A stretch of 64,000 bases of DNA from Castellaniella sp040276065 (GCF_040276065.1 NZ_JBELOI010000010.1:99250-163249), one strand, 5' to 3'; counted from the first letter of the stretch, positions 8,065-16,911 are shown. Translations and numbers: made by a program. Notes: generated from the sequence alone by a model not told the origin.

Positions 8065-9353
8065 GCTTTTCGATGATTGTATTGGGCTTCTTTGCGATGA
8101 TCGGCATGATGCTGATCGGCCTGCCGATCGCCGTATCCATGGCCCTCATCGGCATCCTGGGCGGCGTATCCGCCTTCGGCACCGCCTTTCTCGATTCGAT
8201 CGCCCCCGTGGTCTGGGGCGTCCAGAACGACAATCTGCTGACCTGCATCCCGCTGTTCATCCTGCTGGGCGAGCTGCTGCTGCGCTCGGGCATCGCGGAC
8301 AAGATGTACTCCACGCTGTCGGCCTGGCTGGGGCGCCTGCCCGGCGGCCTGCTGCACACCAACATCAGCAGTTGCGCCCTGTTCGCGGCGACCTCGGGCT
8401 CTTCGGTGGCGACCGCCGCCACCGTCGGCACCGTGGCCCTGCCGTCGCTGCAGGCCCGGGGCTATTCGATGCGCTCGTCGCTGGGATCGCTGGCCGCCGG
8501 CGGCACGCTGGGCATCCTCATTCCGCCCAGCGTCAACCTGATCGTCTACGGCTCACTCACCAACAACTCGATCGGCAAGCTGTTCATCGCCGGCATCATC
8601 CCCGGCCTCCTGCTGACCAGCTTCTTCATGGCCTACATCGCCATGCAGGCCGTGTGGAGTAAGCAGGGCATGCGCGAGGCCAAGGTCCCGATGGACGAGC
8701 GCATCCGGCTCCTGCGGCATCTGGTGCCGCCGGCGATCGTCTTCGGCGTCGTGATGGGCAGCATCTACTCGGGCCTCGCGACCACCACCGAGAGCGCGGC
8801 GCTGGGCGTCGCGATCGCCCTGCTGTTCGTCTGGCAGTCCGGCCGCCTGAACTGGCCGCTGCTGCGCAACTGCTTTATCTCCAGCGCCCGCATCACCGGC
8901 ATGATCCTCCTGATCATCATGGCCGCGTTCATCCTGAACCTGCTCATCAGCCTGACCGGGATCGCCGAGACCATGACCAAATGGGTGGTGAGCCTGGGGT
9001 TGTCGCCAACCGGCCTGATTCTGGCGCTGATGGTGTTCTACTGCATCCTCGGCATGTTCATGGACGTGTTGTCGATGCAGGTGGCGACGATTCCCATCAC
9101 CTACCCGATCGCGATGGCCCTGGGCATCGATCCAATCTGGTACGGAATATTCATCATCCTGATGTGCGAACTCGGCCTGATCACGCCGCCCGTGGGCATG
9201 AACCTGTTCGTCGTGCACGGCGTGCGCCCGGACAACGGCGGGGTCCAGGACGCCATCTGGGGGGCGCTGCCATACGCCGTCATCATGCTGCTGTTCACCC
9301 TGCTGCTGATCGCCGCGCCGTGGATCGCCACCTGGCTGCCCGCGCATATGTGA
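8061..9353 (+). CDS. dctM: TRAP transporter large permease (DctM family)
   Basis: 430 residues, hydrophobic throughout, about 12 membrane helices. Family-diagnostic stretches include NLLTCIPLFILLGELLLRSG, ATSGSSVATAATVGTVALP, GTLGILIPPSVNLIVYG and GLITPPVGMNLFVVHG. The frame is open upstream, but the ATG at 8061 overlaps the dctQ stop (ATGA) and gives the normal length. It is the ion-coupled translocation subunit of this TRAP system. An M20 hydrolase follows after about 95 bp. Confidence 0.94.
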   Translation: MSFSMIVLGFFAMIGMMLIGLPIAVSMALIGILGGVSAFGTAFLDSIAPVVWGVQNDNLLTCIPLFILLGELLLRSGIADKMYSTLSAWLGRLPGGLLHTNISSCALFAATSGSSVATAATVGTVALPSLQARGYSMRSSLGSLAAGGTLGILIPPSVNLIVYGSLTNNSIGKLFIAGIIPGLLLTSFFMAYIAMQAVWSKQGMREAKVPMDERIRLLRHLVPPAIVFGVVMGSIYSGLATTTESAALGVAIALLFVWQSGRLNWPLLRNCFISSARITGMILLIIMAAFILNLLISLTGIAETMTKWVVSLGLSPTGLILALMVFYCILGMFMDVLSMQVATIPITYPIAMALGIDPIWYGIFIILMCELGLITPPVGMNLFVVHGVRPDNGGVQDAIWGALPYAVIMLLFTLLLIAAPWIATWLPAHM

Positions 9354-9447
9354 TACCCCCGACGAAACCCCGAACGACCGCGCCGCAGTCCGGCGCGCGC
9401 CGGTCGCCGAGCCACGGCGGCCATATATTCCACACACGGACAGGACA

Positions 9448-10695
9448 ATGACGAAACAGACTTTCCAGGACCATTTACGCACAACGATAGACGCGAATTT
9501 CGAGCGCCAGGTCGACATGCTCGCCAAGCTCGTGCAATGCCCATCGGACAACCCGCCCGGCGACTGCGCGCCCCACGCCGAGCTCACGGCGCAATGGCTC
9601 GAGGATCTGGGCTTCGAGGTCGAGCGCCACTCGGTCGATCCCGAGGCCACGCGCGCCGCGGGCATGCGCAGCGTCACGAACCTGATCGTCCGCGAGACCT
9701 TCGGACCCGGCCCCACGATCGCCATGAACGCGCACGGCGACGTCGTGCCCCCCGGGGGCGGCTGGACGACCGACCCCTATGGCGCCGAGATCCGCGATGG
9801 CTGGATGTACGGGCGCGGCGCGGCGGTCTCGAAATCGGATTTCACGACCTACACCTATGCCCTGCTGGCCCTGAAGGCGCTGCGCGACCAGGGGACGGCC
9901 TTGAACGGCTCTGTCGAGCTGCACTTCACCTACGACGAGGAGACCGGCGGCCTGGTTGGCCCCGGATGGATTCTCGAACAAAAACTGAGCGCGCCGGACT
10001 ACGTCATCTCCGCGGCGTTCACGCACCATGTCGTCGTCGCCCACAACGGCTGCCTCCACGTGGAAATCGTCATCAAGGGCCGCTCCGCCCATGCCGCGCG
10101 GCCCGACACCGGCGTCGACGCCATCGAGGCGGCCGTCCCGGTGCTGGCGGCGCTCTACGCCTACCGCGACGGCCTGTCGCAGCGCGTGTCGCAAACCGAC
10201 GGGATCGGCTCGCCGACCCTGGTGGTGGGCCTGATCGAGGGCGGCATCAACACCAACGTCGTGGCGGACACGGTAACGCTGCGGATCGACCGCCGCATCA
10301 TCCCCGAGGAAGTCCCCGAGCAGGTGGAGGCCGAGTTGGCCGCCGCCGTGCGCGAGGCGGCCGGCCGCCTGCCGGGCATCTCGGTGGACACCCGCCGGAT
10401 ACTGCTGGCCCGCCCCTTCAAGCCCACCGCGGCCTCGACCGCATTCGCCCAATTGATGTGCGAGCAGGCCAGCCTCGTCATGGGCAAGCCCGTCACCCCG
10501 ATCGGGATTCCGCTCTACACCGACGCGCGCCTGTACAGCGAGGCCGGCATCCCCACCGTGATGTTCGGCGCCGGACCCGTCGACCTGCTGGCGGCCAACG
10601 GGCATCGCGCCGACGAGCGCGTGCCGCTGGACGAGCTGCGCAAGGCGACCCGCGCCGTGGCCAACACCTTGCTGGAGCTATTGAGCCGTCCATGA
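9448..10695 (+). CDS. M20 family metallopeptidase / ArgE-DapE-type amidohydrolase
   Basis: 415 residues. The metal-site pattern is recognisable: NAHGDVV (His), GRGAAVSKSD (bridging Asp), YDEETGG (catalytic Glu plus ligand) and NGHRADERV near the end (His). The dimerisation lid domain lies around residues 195-310 (GRSAHAARPDTG). The family removes acyl, carbamoyl or amino acid groups from an amide. As the last gene behind a TRAP operon it probably hydrolyses the imported compound in the cytoplasm to free an amino or carboxylic acid. The substitution of the usual GRG-x-DMKG by GRGAAVSKSD is uncommon but retains an Asp. Confidence 0.88.
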   Translation: MTKQTFQDHLRTTIDANFERQVDMLAKLVQCPSDNPPGDCAPHAELTAQWLEDLGFEVERHSVDPEATRAAGMRSVTNLIVRETFGPGPTIAMNAHGDVVPPGGGWTTDPYGAEIRDGWMYGRGAAVSKSDFTTYTYALLALKALRDQGTALNGSVELHFTYDEETGGLVGPGWILEQKLSAPDYVISAAFTHHVVVAHNGCLHVEIVIKGRSAHAARPDTGVDAIEAAVPVLAALYAYRDGLSQRVSQTDGIGSPTLVVGLIEGGINTNVVADTVTLRIDRRIIPEEVPEQVEAELAAAVREAAGRLPGISVDTRRILLARPFKPTAASTAFAQLMCEQASLVMGKPVTPIGIPLYTDARLYSEAGIPTVMFGAGPVDLLAANGHRADERVPLDELRKATRAVANTLLELLSRP

Positions 10696-10757
10696 GGCCC
10701 CGAGCGGCGGCTTGCTAAGATGTGAGATTCTTCGCAACCCGCACCGCTCGAGGAACC

Positions 10758-11888
10758 ATGCTGCCTTTCTTCACCGGCGCCATCTGGCTGTACGTACTGT
10801 GGCGTTTTGTCTGGCCCCTGCCCTGCGGGCTTGCGAGCCGGATCGGCCTGGCGCTGGTGCTGCTGCTGATATCCCAGCACCACCAGATCACCCGCCGGTA
10901 TTTCGGCTCCATGGCCTCGCCGGAGATCCCCCAGGCGGCGCTGGTCGGCCTGGGCTGGGCCTTTGGCGCCGTCCTGCTGCTGGCCATGCTGCTCCTGCTG
11001 CGCGACGTGATCGGTGGGCTGGTCTTTCTCGCCTCGCCAGGCGCGGGACGCGCCGTTCTGGGCGGCGGCGTGCTGCCGCAGGCGCTGGGCGCGCTCGCCG
11101 TGGCGCTGTCGGCGATCGGCGTGTGGCAGGCGGTGCGCGTGCCCGCGGTCAAGACCCTGGAAATGACGCTGCCCGGCCTGCCACAGGCCTTCGACGGCTA
11201 TCGGATCGCCCAGCTCACGGATCTGCATATCAGTCGCCTGCTGCCCAAGGCCTGGGCTGCCGCCGTCGTCGCCAGGACCAACGCCCTGGCCCCCGACCTG
11301 ACGGTCATCACCGGCGACCTGCAAGACGGCACCCCGGCGGCGCGCGCCGCCGACGTGCTGCCCCTGGGCGCGCTCCACGCGCGCGACGGCGTGCTCGCCA
11401 TCCCCGGCAACCACGAGTACTACGCCGACTACCAGCGCTGGATGGCGGCCCTGCGCGAACTCGGACTGCGCATGCTGGAAAATCAACACGTGATCCTGCG
11501 GCGCGGCGACGCCGCGCTTGCCATCGCCGGGATCACCGATCGCCAGGCGGGCGCGTTCGGCCAGCCCAAGCCCGACCTGCAAGCGGCGCTGGCGGGCATC
11601 CCGCCGGGCACGGCCACTATCCTGCTGGACCATCGGCCCGGCAACGCGCCGCAAGCCGCGCAGGCCGGCGTCGCGCTGCAGTTGTCCGGGCATACCCATG
11701 GCGGCCAGATCCTGGGGGCCCACCTGCTCACCCAATGGGCCAACGACGGCTATGTCTCGGGCCTGTACACGGTCGATGGCATGACGCTGTACGTCAGCAA
11801 CGGCACCGGTTTGTGGAACGGGCTGCCCATCCGCCTGGGGCGCCCCTCGGAAATCACCCTGATCGTGCTGCGAGCCGCGCGGCGCTGA
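10758..11888 (+). CDS. Membrane-anchored metallophosphoesterase
   Basis: 376 residues. The N-terminal third has three to four hydrophobic helices. The catalytic domain starts near residue 140 and carries all calcineurin-like motifs: LTDLHISR, TGDLQDG, GNHEYY and SGHTHGGQI. The ATG at 10758 with GAGG just upstream is preferred over GTG 10722. The YkuE/YaeI-like group acts on phosphodiester or lipid-linked phosphates at the membrane. It stands alone between the M20 gene and the MFS gene, so no pathway link can be drawn. Confidence 0.87.
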   Translation: MLPFFTGAIWLYVLWRFVWPLPCGLASRIGLALVLLLISQHHQITRRYFGSMASPEIPQAALVGLGWAFGAVLLLAMLLLLRDVIGGLVFLASPGAGRAVLGGGVLPQALGALAVALSAIGVWQAVRVPAVKTLEMTLPGLPQAFDGYRIAQLTDLHISRLLPKAWAAAVVARTNALAPDLTVITGDLQDGTPAARAADVLPLGALHARDGVLAIPGNHEYYADYQRWMAALRELGLRMLENQHVILRRGDAALAIAGITDRQAGAFGQPKPDLQAALAGIPPGTATILLDHRPGNAPQAAQAGVALQLSGHTHGGQILGAHLLTQWANDGYVSGLYTVDGMTLYVSNGTGLWNGLPIRLGRPSEITLIVLRAARR

Positions 11889-11940
11889 CGTCCCGGGGAA
11901 GGATGCAGCCAGCCGAGCGCTGAACGCAATTTACTCATAT

Positions 11941-11952
11941 CTACTATAGTAG
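11941..11952. promoter_or_regulatory. Palindrome abutting a GTG start without SD
   Basis: CTACTATAGTAG is a perfect 12-bp palindrome ending one base before the GTG start of the MFS gene. No Shine-Dalgarno sequence is visible. The only in-frame start between the upstream stop (11921) and the first helix is this GTG. The site could be a repressor operator or contain a -10 element of a leaderless transcript. Confidence 0.4.
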
Positions 11953-11953
11953 C

Positions 11954-13195
11954 GTGACAGGCTCCACCGTTTACCGGACAGACAGCATCGAAACCCCCGC
12001 CGACCGCCCCTCAGCGGCCCCCGAGTCCCAGGCCGCCATCGCCTGGCTGCTGGGGGCCTGCTGCTTTGCCAGCATTGCCTCAATGCGGGTCTGCGACACG
12101 CTGCTGCCGACCCTCGCCGCCGAATTCTCGGTCACGGTGGGACAAGCCGCCCGGGTGATCTTCGTCTTTGCGGTCGCCTACGGGGTGTTTCAACTTTGCT
12201 TCGGCCCTCTGGGCGACCGCTACGGCAAGCTGCGCGTCGTCGCCCTGTGCGCGCTCGCCTGCGTGATCGGCAACGGCATCGCCTTTTTTGCTCCGAGCCT
12301 GGATTGGCTGGTGGCGGCGCGCATCCTCTCGGGCGCTTTCGCAGCGGGGATATTCCCGATGGCCATGGCCTGGGTGGGCGATAACGTGCCCTACGGCGAG
12401 CGCCAGGTGGCCCTCGCCCGGCTGGTCAGCGCGGGGGTCACCGGCATGCTCGCCGGACAGTGGCTGAGCGGGCTGATTGCCGAGTGGATCGGCTGGCGCC
12501 TGGCATTTGCTCTGATCGCGGTGCTCTTCCTCGTGGCCGGCGGCCTGCTGCTGCGCGCCGCGCGCGGCGACGCGACATCCGCCCAGGACGTCCGCAAGGG
12601 ACTCTACGCGCTGGCCGGCATCCTGGCACTGCCCCGGGCACGCTGGATCCTCGCCGTGACCACCATCGAGGGGGCGCTCGCCTTCGGGGCCATCGCCTTC
12701 ATGCCCAGCCTGCTCCAGCGCCACCACGAGGTCTCGCTCTCGATGGCCGGCGGAATCGCGGCGTTCTATGGGGTCGGCGGGTTTCTCTATACGCGGGTGG
12801 CCGGACGGCTGCTGCGCCGCATCGGCGAATCGGGGCTCGCGCGCCTGGGAGGCGCGCTGCTCTGCGTGGGGCTCGTGTCCTTCGCTTATGTTCCGGCACT
12901 CGCCTGGACCCCAGTGGCCTGCATGCTCTCGGGTTTCGGGTTCTACTGTCTGCACAACACGCTCCAGACCAATGCCACCCAGATGGCGCCCGCGGCGCGC
13001 GGCGCCGCCATGTCGCTATTCGCCTGCGTCCTGTTCCTTGGCCAGTCGGTCGGCGTGATGGCGGATGCCTGGATTGCCGACCATCTCACGGACACGCTGA
13101 TCTTCGCCGCTGCTGGGACGGGGCTGCTGGCCCTGGCCCTGATCGCGGCCCGGCGTTTTCAGGTATATACACCTGTCAAGGAGGCGGCACGATGA
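11954..13195 (+). CDS. MFS transporter
   Basis: 413 residues with 12 predicted helices. The motif A-like loop GPLGDRYGKLRVVAL lies between helices 2 and 3, and a DHA1-like N-terminal half (MRVCDTLLPTLAAEFSVT) is seen. A GTG start is used because no ATG lies before the first helix. The stop overlaps the next transporter gene by 4 bp, so the two exporters are co-expressed. Such drug/metabolite efflux proteins export amino acids, sugars or drugs; substrate unknown. Confidence 0.87.
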   Translation: MTGSTVYRTDSIETPADRPSAAPESQAAIAWLLGACCFASIASMRVCDTLLPTLAAEFSVTVGQAARVIFVFAVAYGVFQLCFGPLGDRYGKLRVVALCALACVIGNGIAFFAPSLDWLVAARILSGAFAAGIFPMAMAWVGDNVPYGERQVALARLVSAGVTGMLAGQWLSGLIAEWIGWRLAFALIAVLFLVAGGLLLRAARGDATSAQDVRKGLYALAGILALPRARWILAVTTIEGALAFGAIAFMPSLLQRHHEVSLSMAGGIAAFYGVGGFLYTRVAGRLLRRIGESGLARLGGALLCVGLVSFAYVPALAWTPVACMLSGFGFYCLHNTLQTNATQMAPAARGAAMSLFACVLFLGQSVGVMADAWIADHLTDTLIFAAAGTGLLALALIAARRFQVYTPVKEAAR

Positions 13196-14091
13196 TCCGC
13201 ATACGCGGCCAGATCGCCGTCCAAGCCATCCTGCTCGTCTCGATGGCGATCTGGGGGCTGAACGTCACAATCGTCAAGCAGCTCACCGGCAGCCTCGACC
13301 CACCGACGATCGCGATGCTGCGCATGCTGGTCGCCACCGCAACACTGACCGCGATCTGGCTGGCGCGACGCCCGGCGCTGGCCCGCCTGGACCGCCGCCA
13401 GTGGCTCGGCCTGGCCGCCTGCGCCTTTCTGATGGTCTATATGAACCAGATCCTCTTCACCGAAGGCATGGTGCGCACCAGCGCCACCAACGGCGCCTTG
13501 ATCATGGCGCTCGGCCCGCTGGTATCGGCCATCCTCGCCGCGCTCGCCTTTCGCGAACGGTTGGGGCCGCTACGCCTGTTCGGCGTGCTGCTGGGCTTTG
13601 GCGGGGTCGCCATCATCATCCTCGGCCACAGCGACTCGCAGCTCGCCGTGATGGGGGTCGGCGACCTGCTGGTGGTGGCCGGCATTCTCAGCTTCTCGTG
13701 CGGCGGCGCCCTGATCCAGGGCATCGCACGTCGGCTCGATCCCCTGTCGATCAGCGTGATCATCTACGCGATGGGCGCGCTGATGCTGATCGGCCACACC
13801 GGGCTCTGGGGCCCGGGGTACGGCGGCGCCCTGCCGGGCAGCGCATGGCTCTGGTTCCTGATCCTGTTCTCGGGATCCGTCTCGACCGCCATCGTCAATC
13901 TGATCTGGAACAACGCCATCGCCCGCATCGGCGTGGCGCGCGCCGCGGTCTTCCTCTACTGGGTGCCCGTGTTCGGCGCGGCCTTCGCCGCCCTGCTGCT
14001 CGGCGAGCACATGGGCTGGAATCATCTGCTGGGCCTTGTCGCGGTGATGGTGGGCACCTACCTGGGCACGCAGTCGCGGAATCCCGTATAA
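13192..14091 (+). CDS. EamA family transporter (DMT superfamily)
   Basis: 299 residues, ten predicted helices in two EamA repeats (residues about 10-140 and 155-290). Typical segments are SMAIWGLNVTIVKQL, EGMVRTSATNGALIMALGPL and VFLYWVPVFGAAFAALLLGE. A strong SD (AAGGAGG) lies eight bases before the ATG at 13192, which overlaps the MFS stop. EamA proteins usually export amino acids or related metabolites. Its stop codon lies within the -10 box of the tRNA-Cys promoter. Confidence 0.9.
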   Translation: MIRIRGQIAVQAILLVSMAIWGLNVTIVKQLTGSLDPPTIAMLRMLVATATLTAIWLARRPALARLDRRQWLGLAACAFLMVYMNQILFTEGMVRTSATNGALIMALGPLVSAILAALAFRERLGPLRLFGVLLGFGGVAIIILGHSDSQLAVMGVGDLLVVAGILSFSCGGALIQGIARRLDPLSISVIIYAMGALMLIGHTGLWGPGYGGALPGSAWLWFLILFSGSVSTAIVNLIWNNAIARIGVARAAVFLYWVPVFGAAFAALLLGEHMGWNHLLGLVAVMVGTYLGTQSRNPV

Positions 14092-14092
14092 T
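14087..14092 (+). promoter_or_regulatory. Promoter -10 box for tRNA-Cys
   Basis: A perfect TATAAT, followed by a GC-rich discriminator (GGCAGG), sits 41 bases before the tRNA. It overlaps the EamA stop codon. A weak -35 may lie near 14064. Confidence 0.6.
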
Positions 14093-14133
14093 GGCAGGCT
14101 TTCCAGCGCCCCTTCCGGGGCCATATGCACACC

Positions 14134-14207
14134 GGCGCAATGGCAGAGTGGTGATGCAGCGGACTGCAAATCCGTATACGTCGGTTCGATTCCGGCTTGC
14201 GCCTCCA
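14134..14207 (+). tRNA. tRNA-Cys (GCA)
   Basis: 74 bases with the CCA encoded. The acceptor GGCGCAA (14134-14140) pairs with TTGCGCC (14197-14203). The anticodon loop CTGCAAA places GCA at 14166-14168, and the T-loop GGTTCGATTCC is standard. tRNA genes are frequent integration sites. The next 4.5 kb is a patchwork of mobile and toxin-antitoxin remnants, but no repeat of the tRNA 3' end was found downstream. Confidence 0.97.
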
Positions 14208-14289
14208 GCATTCATGCGGGTTTCCGGCCCTCAGAAGCACTAAGGCATTTTCCGCAATTCTGAGCGTTTTCCGCAAACAAGGAAATTGG

Positions 14290-14313
14290 GCCCGCCACAG
14301 CGCGGGCTTTTTT
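14290..14313 (+). terminator. Rho-independent terminator after tRNA-Cys
   Basis: GCCCGC (14290-14295) and GCGGGC (14302-14307) form a stem with a six-base loop, followed by six T residues. Confidence 0.85.
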
Positions 14314-14838
14314 GCGTCTGGATTACCCTGCCGCTGAATGCCGGTTTCAGCGCGACGACAGGCCCTCTCACGCGCCTCCTGCTGGCGCCCGCCCCATCAA
14401 CACGTAGGCAGGTATTTCATAGCGCTTCGATGGCGGGGTAGAACTCATGGTTCTCGCGAACTATCCTTTCGTAGACGGCTATTAGGACCTGCATGGATCC
14501 CTCCAAAAGGAGCCCAAGTTTTTGTCCGCACCTCCGGTAGGTCAGTATTACACCGGCGATGACAACAAGGCGGTCTGGAAGCCATCGAGCCCACGGTGAA
14601 ATAAACCACGCCCCGCGAATCCGAAGACTCAACGGGGCGCGAAAAGCAGCGGTGGCTGCGGAGGAGACAACTGGTTGCGGCAACCTGGCGCCACCAGATC
14701 AAAGGCTTTTTGTTTACAGGCCCCAGGATCTAATCTGACCAGCCTGCCAGTACTGCGTAATCTATCGCCCGGCGATCAATCCGGTCGCCTGCCGTAGCAG
14801 GACGTCAGCCGCACCATCAAGGGGCCGGAATAAATATG
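14314..14838. other. Non-coding or degenerate stretch at the start of the accessory region
   Basis: No frame here shows a recognisable protein. Codon use looks random and short frames have no plausible ribosome binding site. It probably consists of decayed accessory DNA between the tRNA terminator and the hicB operator. A hicA partner for the downstream hicB would be expected here and was not found. Confidence 0.45.
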
Positions 14839-14872
14839 TTGTGTATTATTGTGTAGTGCGTATAGTTACACA
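14839..14872. promoter_or_regulatory. Triple TGTGTA operator-like repeats before the orphan hicB
   Basis: TTGTGTA occurs at 14839-14845 and again at 14849-14855 (a 10-bp step). An inverted copy, TACACA, lies at 14867-14872. A helical-turn repeat plus inverted half-site is what a ribbon-helix-helix dimer pair recognises. It lies 63 bp before the hicB start, whose product carries such a domain. Confidence 0.5.
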
Positions 14873-14934
14873 CATGGACAGCGCAGTATCCTCAAACAAG
14901 CCGGCCTGCGGTGAGCAGGCCAGGAGAGAACCAA

Positions 14935-15324
14935 ATGCTCTATCCCATCCACGTACACAAGGACCGCGACAGCGCCTATGGCGCATCCTTTCCAGACTTT
15001 CCCGGCTGCTTTGCCGGTGCCGATGAGCTGCAAGACCTTCCCCGCGCTGCCCAGGAGGCAGTAGAGGCGCACTTTCACGGTGAAACCGAAGCGATCCCCG
15101 GCCCCAGCGCACCTGAGGCTTGGGAAGGTCATGATGACTTCGAGGGTGGCTTCTGGATGATGGTGGATATTGACCTGTCCAAGGTCAGCACTAAAGCCGT
15201 ACGTCTGAACATCAGCCTGCCGGAAAACCTCGTGCATCGCATTGATGCAGTGGCCAAGGCTCAACGCCTATCACGCTCTGCGTTCCTGGCAAAAGCCGCA
15301 GAAAGGGAAATGGCCGAGGCCTAA
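14935..15324 (+). CDS. HicB-like antitoxin, orphan
   Basis: 129 residues. The N-terminal HicB fold (LYPIHVHKDRDSAYGASFPD, then PGCFAGADELQ) resembles an inactive RNase-H-like domain. It is followed from residue 83 by a ribbon-helix-helix (KAVRLNISLPENLVHRIDAV ... RLSRSAFLAKAA). An SD AGGAGAG precedes the ATG. The normal layout is hicA directly upstream, but none is seen, so it is an orphan antitoxin that may bind its own operator or a toxin encoded elsewhere. Its last 24 codons recur, diverged, at 17358-17441. Confidence 0.85.
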   Translation: MLYPIHVHKDRDSAYGASFPDFPGCFAGADELQDLPRAAQEAVEAHFHGETEAIPGPSAPEAWEGHDDFEGGFWMMVDIDLSKVSTKAVRLNISLPENLVHRIDAVAKAQRLSRSAFLAKAAEREMAEA

Positions 15325-15362
15325 AATCAACGGACCTTCACCCAGCCAACGAGAGAGGAAGC

Positions 15363-15385
15363 GCCGCCTACGGGCGGCTGTTTTT
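15363..15385 (+). terminator. Terminator between convergent hic genes
   Basis: The stem GCCGCC (15363-15368) / GGCGGC (15373-15378) has a four-base loop and a T-run at 15381-15385. It follows the orphan hicB and its T-run overlaps the end of the opposing hicB. Confidence 0.75.
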
Positions 15386-15719
15386 AAGCGTGCGCGGCTT
15401 CCCGAATGACATCGGCAACCCATTGGTTTAGGCTCTCGCCGCTCGCAGCGGCAGCAATAGCGGCAGCCTCGTGAACTTCAGGGGCGACTCGTAAAACGAA
15501 CTTTCCTGAGAAGTTCTTGCGGGGCTCAACCCCGCGCTTCGCACACTCGTCAAAAAATACGCTGAGCGAGATTCCCCCTTCACGGCGTAGCCCCGCAACG
15601 TCTGCAGCATAGAAGTCTGCGCCGCCGTTCAGCCCAACAAACTCACCCCGGAACATTTCAATATCCGGGTCGTAGGTAATGACGGCCTGCTGACCGCCGA
15701 TCGTCATAGTGTTCTTCAT
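15384..15719 (-). CDS. hicB: HicB family antitoxin
   Basis: 111 residues. The first half has the HicB core (VITYDPDIEMFRGEFVGLNG and DFYAADVAGLRREGGISL). The second half is an Arc/HicB-type DNA-binding segment (FSGKFVLRVAPEVHEAAAIA ... SLNQWVADVI). It overlaps hicA by 4 bp (ATGA), the hallmark toxin-first order. It should neutralise HicA and repress the operon through the palindrome upstream of hicA. The complex gene pair looks intact. Confidence 0.92.
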   Translation of the reverse strand: MKNTMTIGGQQAVITYDPDIEMFRGEFVGLNGGADFYAADVAGLRREGGISLSVFFDECAKRGVEPRKNFSGKFVLRVAPEVHEAAAIAAAASGESLNQWVADVIREAAHA

Positions 15720-15970
15720 GGTTTCACTCCGTTTTCTTCAAGCCATTTCCGAACGGAAGCTACAGCGCCTTTGTCCATATCAGGGGATGGGTGAGGGCGG
15801 TGCATAACTTTCACTTGTCCAAAAAGGAACACAGCAACGCGGGAGCCTTCTCGTTCGGAAATCTCAGCGCCAAGCTCGGCGAATAGCGATGCGGCATCGC
15901 TGCATTTCACCCCTGCCGGGGTTGGCCGGGAAAAGATCAGCTCCAGGGCTCTACGCTGTTTAGCTTCCAT
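15716..15970 (-). CDS. hicA: HicA family toxin
   Basis: 84 residues of the double-stranded-RNA-binding-fold mRNA interferase family. The C-terminal block VFLFGQVKVMHRPHPSPDMD holds the His of the active site, and AVASVRKWLEENGVKP is a strongly conserved family ending. HicA cleaves mRNA and arrests growth when HicB is lost. It is the first gene of the minus-strand hicAB operon, with a perfect inverted repeat starting 9 bp upstream. Confidence 0.93.
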   Translation of the reverse strand: MEAKQRRALELIFSRPTPAGVKCSDAASLFAELGAEISEREGSRVAVFLFGQVKVMHRPHPSPDMDKGAVASVRKWLEENGVKP

Positions 15971-15978
15971 GAATTAAA

Positions 15979-15999
15979 TGATACTGAAAAATAGTATCA
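15979..15999. promoter_or_regulatory. hicAB operator palindrome
   Basis: TGATACT (15979-15985) and AGTATCA (15993-15999) are perfect inverted arms around an AT-rich 7-bp spacer. They lie immediately before the hicA start. HicB autorepression through such sites is established for the family. Confidence 0.7.
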
Positions 16000-16065
16000 A
16001 ACACGAGATAATTTTCTACTTCTGGGGTGCAGTTCATTCAGCGGACTTTTTCTTGAGCACTCGAA

Positions 16066-16173
16066 ATGAGCGAATCCCGCCTCTCAACCGTCATCGACTC
16101 GCGCAGTGCCGAGCAGAAGGCGAAGGGCCTCGAAAAGGCCCTGGACGCGATGGATACTCCCATTCGCGCTTGA
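16066..16173 (+). pseudogene. Possible truncated phage tape-measure-like N-terminal fragment
   Basis: An ATG-started frame of 35 codons reads MSESRLSTVIDSRSAEQKAK then GLEKALDAMD and stops. The opening resembles the start of phage tail tape-measure proteins, which run for hundreds of residues, so a truncation is suspected. The similarity is recalled from family style, not computed, and the fragment is short. Confidence 0.3.
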
Positions 16174-16628
16174 TGCGCTCTACACGCGCTAATTGGCCGC
16201 CTTGATCGTGCGCATGATGCAGATCGGGCCGCAGCGGAAAGCACAGGGAGTCACAGACTTTCATGCCCATGCCTTTGCCGAAATTGACGTGGCAGGCCTA
16301 GGCCCGCTGACCCATAATCAAACAGCGGAGCCAGCCGCCTTTGCAGCGGTATCTATCGGATGTTTCATGGGTGAAGCACAGATTTTCTGTACCAAAAAAT
16401 CAAGTATTTCTTTACCTTTGTGGTCAAGATACTCTTTACCAAGTTTTAACTATCGCGGAAGTGGCTGGATGGAAGCTTCTTCCTCCAGGCCTGCCGCCAG
16501 ATAGTCGACGGCCAACTGCATGTCATCTGGTGTGGCTTCGGCCTATAGCCCACTGGTGTGGGGGTAGGATTAGCGTGTCGGCTGGTTGCGGCCAAAGCTT
16601 GGCCGGACATTAAGAGGAAGTGGCAGAT
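16174..16628. other. Stretch without a recognisable gene
   Basis: Frames on both strands are short or lack family features and ribosome binding sites. Base composition shifts towards AT around 16370-16460, consistent with joined fragments of different origin. Confidence 0.4.
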
Positions 16629-16817
16629 ATGATGCATGGCTCAGGGATGTTCTTTCCACTCATCGGATCTCTCGTGCTGATCGGGATCCCGGCAGCGATA
16701 ATTCTCGGAAAAGCTGGATACAGCAAGCTCTGGGTGATTGTGGCGTTCATCCCAATGGTGAACCTGATCGCGCTCTGGATATTTGCGTTCGCCAAGTGGC
16801 CGGCGCTGCGTAGATAG
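16629..16817 (+). CDS. Small two-helix membrane protein
   Basis: 62 residues. Two predicted helices (FFPLIGSLVLIGIPAAIIL and KLWVIVAFIPMVNLIALWIF) are separated by the loop GKAGYSK, ending in FAFAKWPALRR. The GKAGYSKLW ... IPMVNLIALW ... FAKWP pattern is common to many small uncharacterised inner membrane proteins. ATG 16629 is chosen because AGGAAG lies eight bases before it; GTG 16620 is the alternative. No neighbour suggests a function. Confidence 0.6.
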   Translation: MMHGSGMFFPLIGSLVLIGIPAAIILGKAGYSKLWVIVAFIPMVNLIALWIFAFAKWPALRR

Positions 16818-16824
16818 CGGCTAG

Positions 16825-16911
16825 GCGCAGTTCGGTCATTCCCACCCCCGCATACTTCCTCTTCCAGGCATAGAACGTGGCCTGCGCATCCTCAATGGCT
16901 CTGCAGGCATC
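16825..16911 (-). pseudogene. IS3-family transposase OrfA remnant
   Basis: The minus strand reads IEDAQATFYAWKRKYAGVGM then TELR. This is the end of the helix-turn-helix and the start of the linker of IS3-type OrfA proteins (usual form: ATFYxWKxKYgGxgvsELR). No start, upstream helix or OrfB is present, so only about 29 codons survive. It marks a past insertion in this accessory stretch. Confidence 0.7.

Noticed and set aside
14417..14702. Minus-strand frames possibly encoding a hicA partner for the orphan hicB
   Set aside because: No HicA features (conserved His in a GSH-type loop) and wrong orientation relative to hicB.
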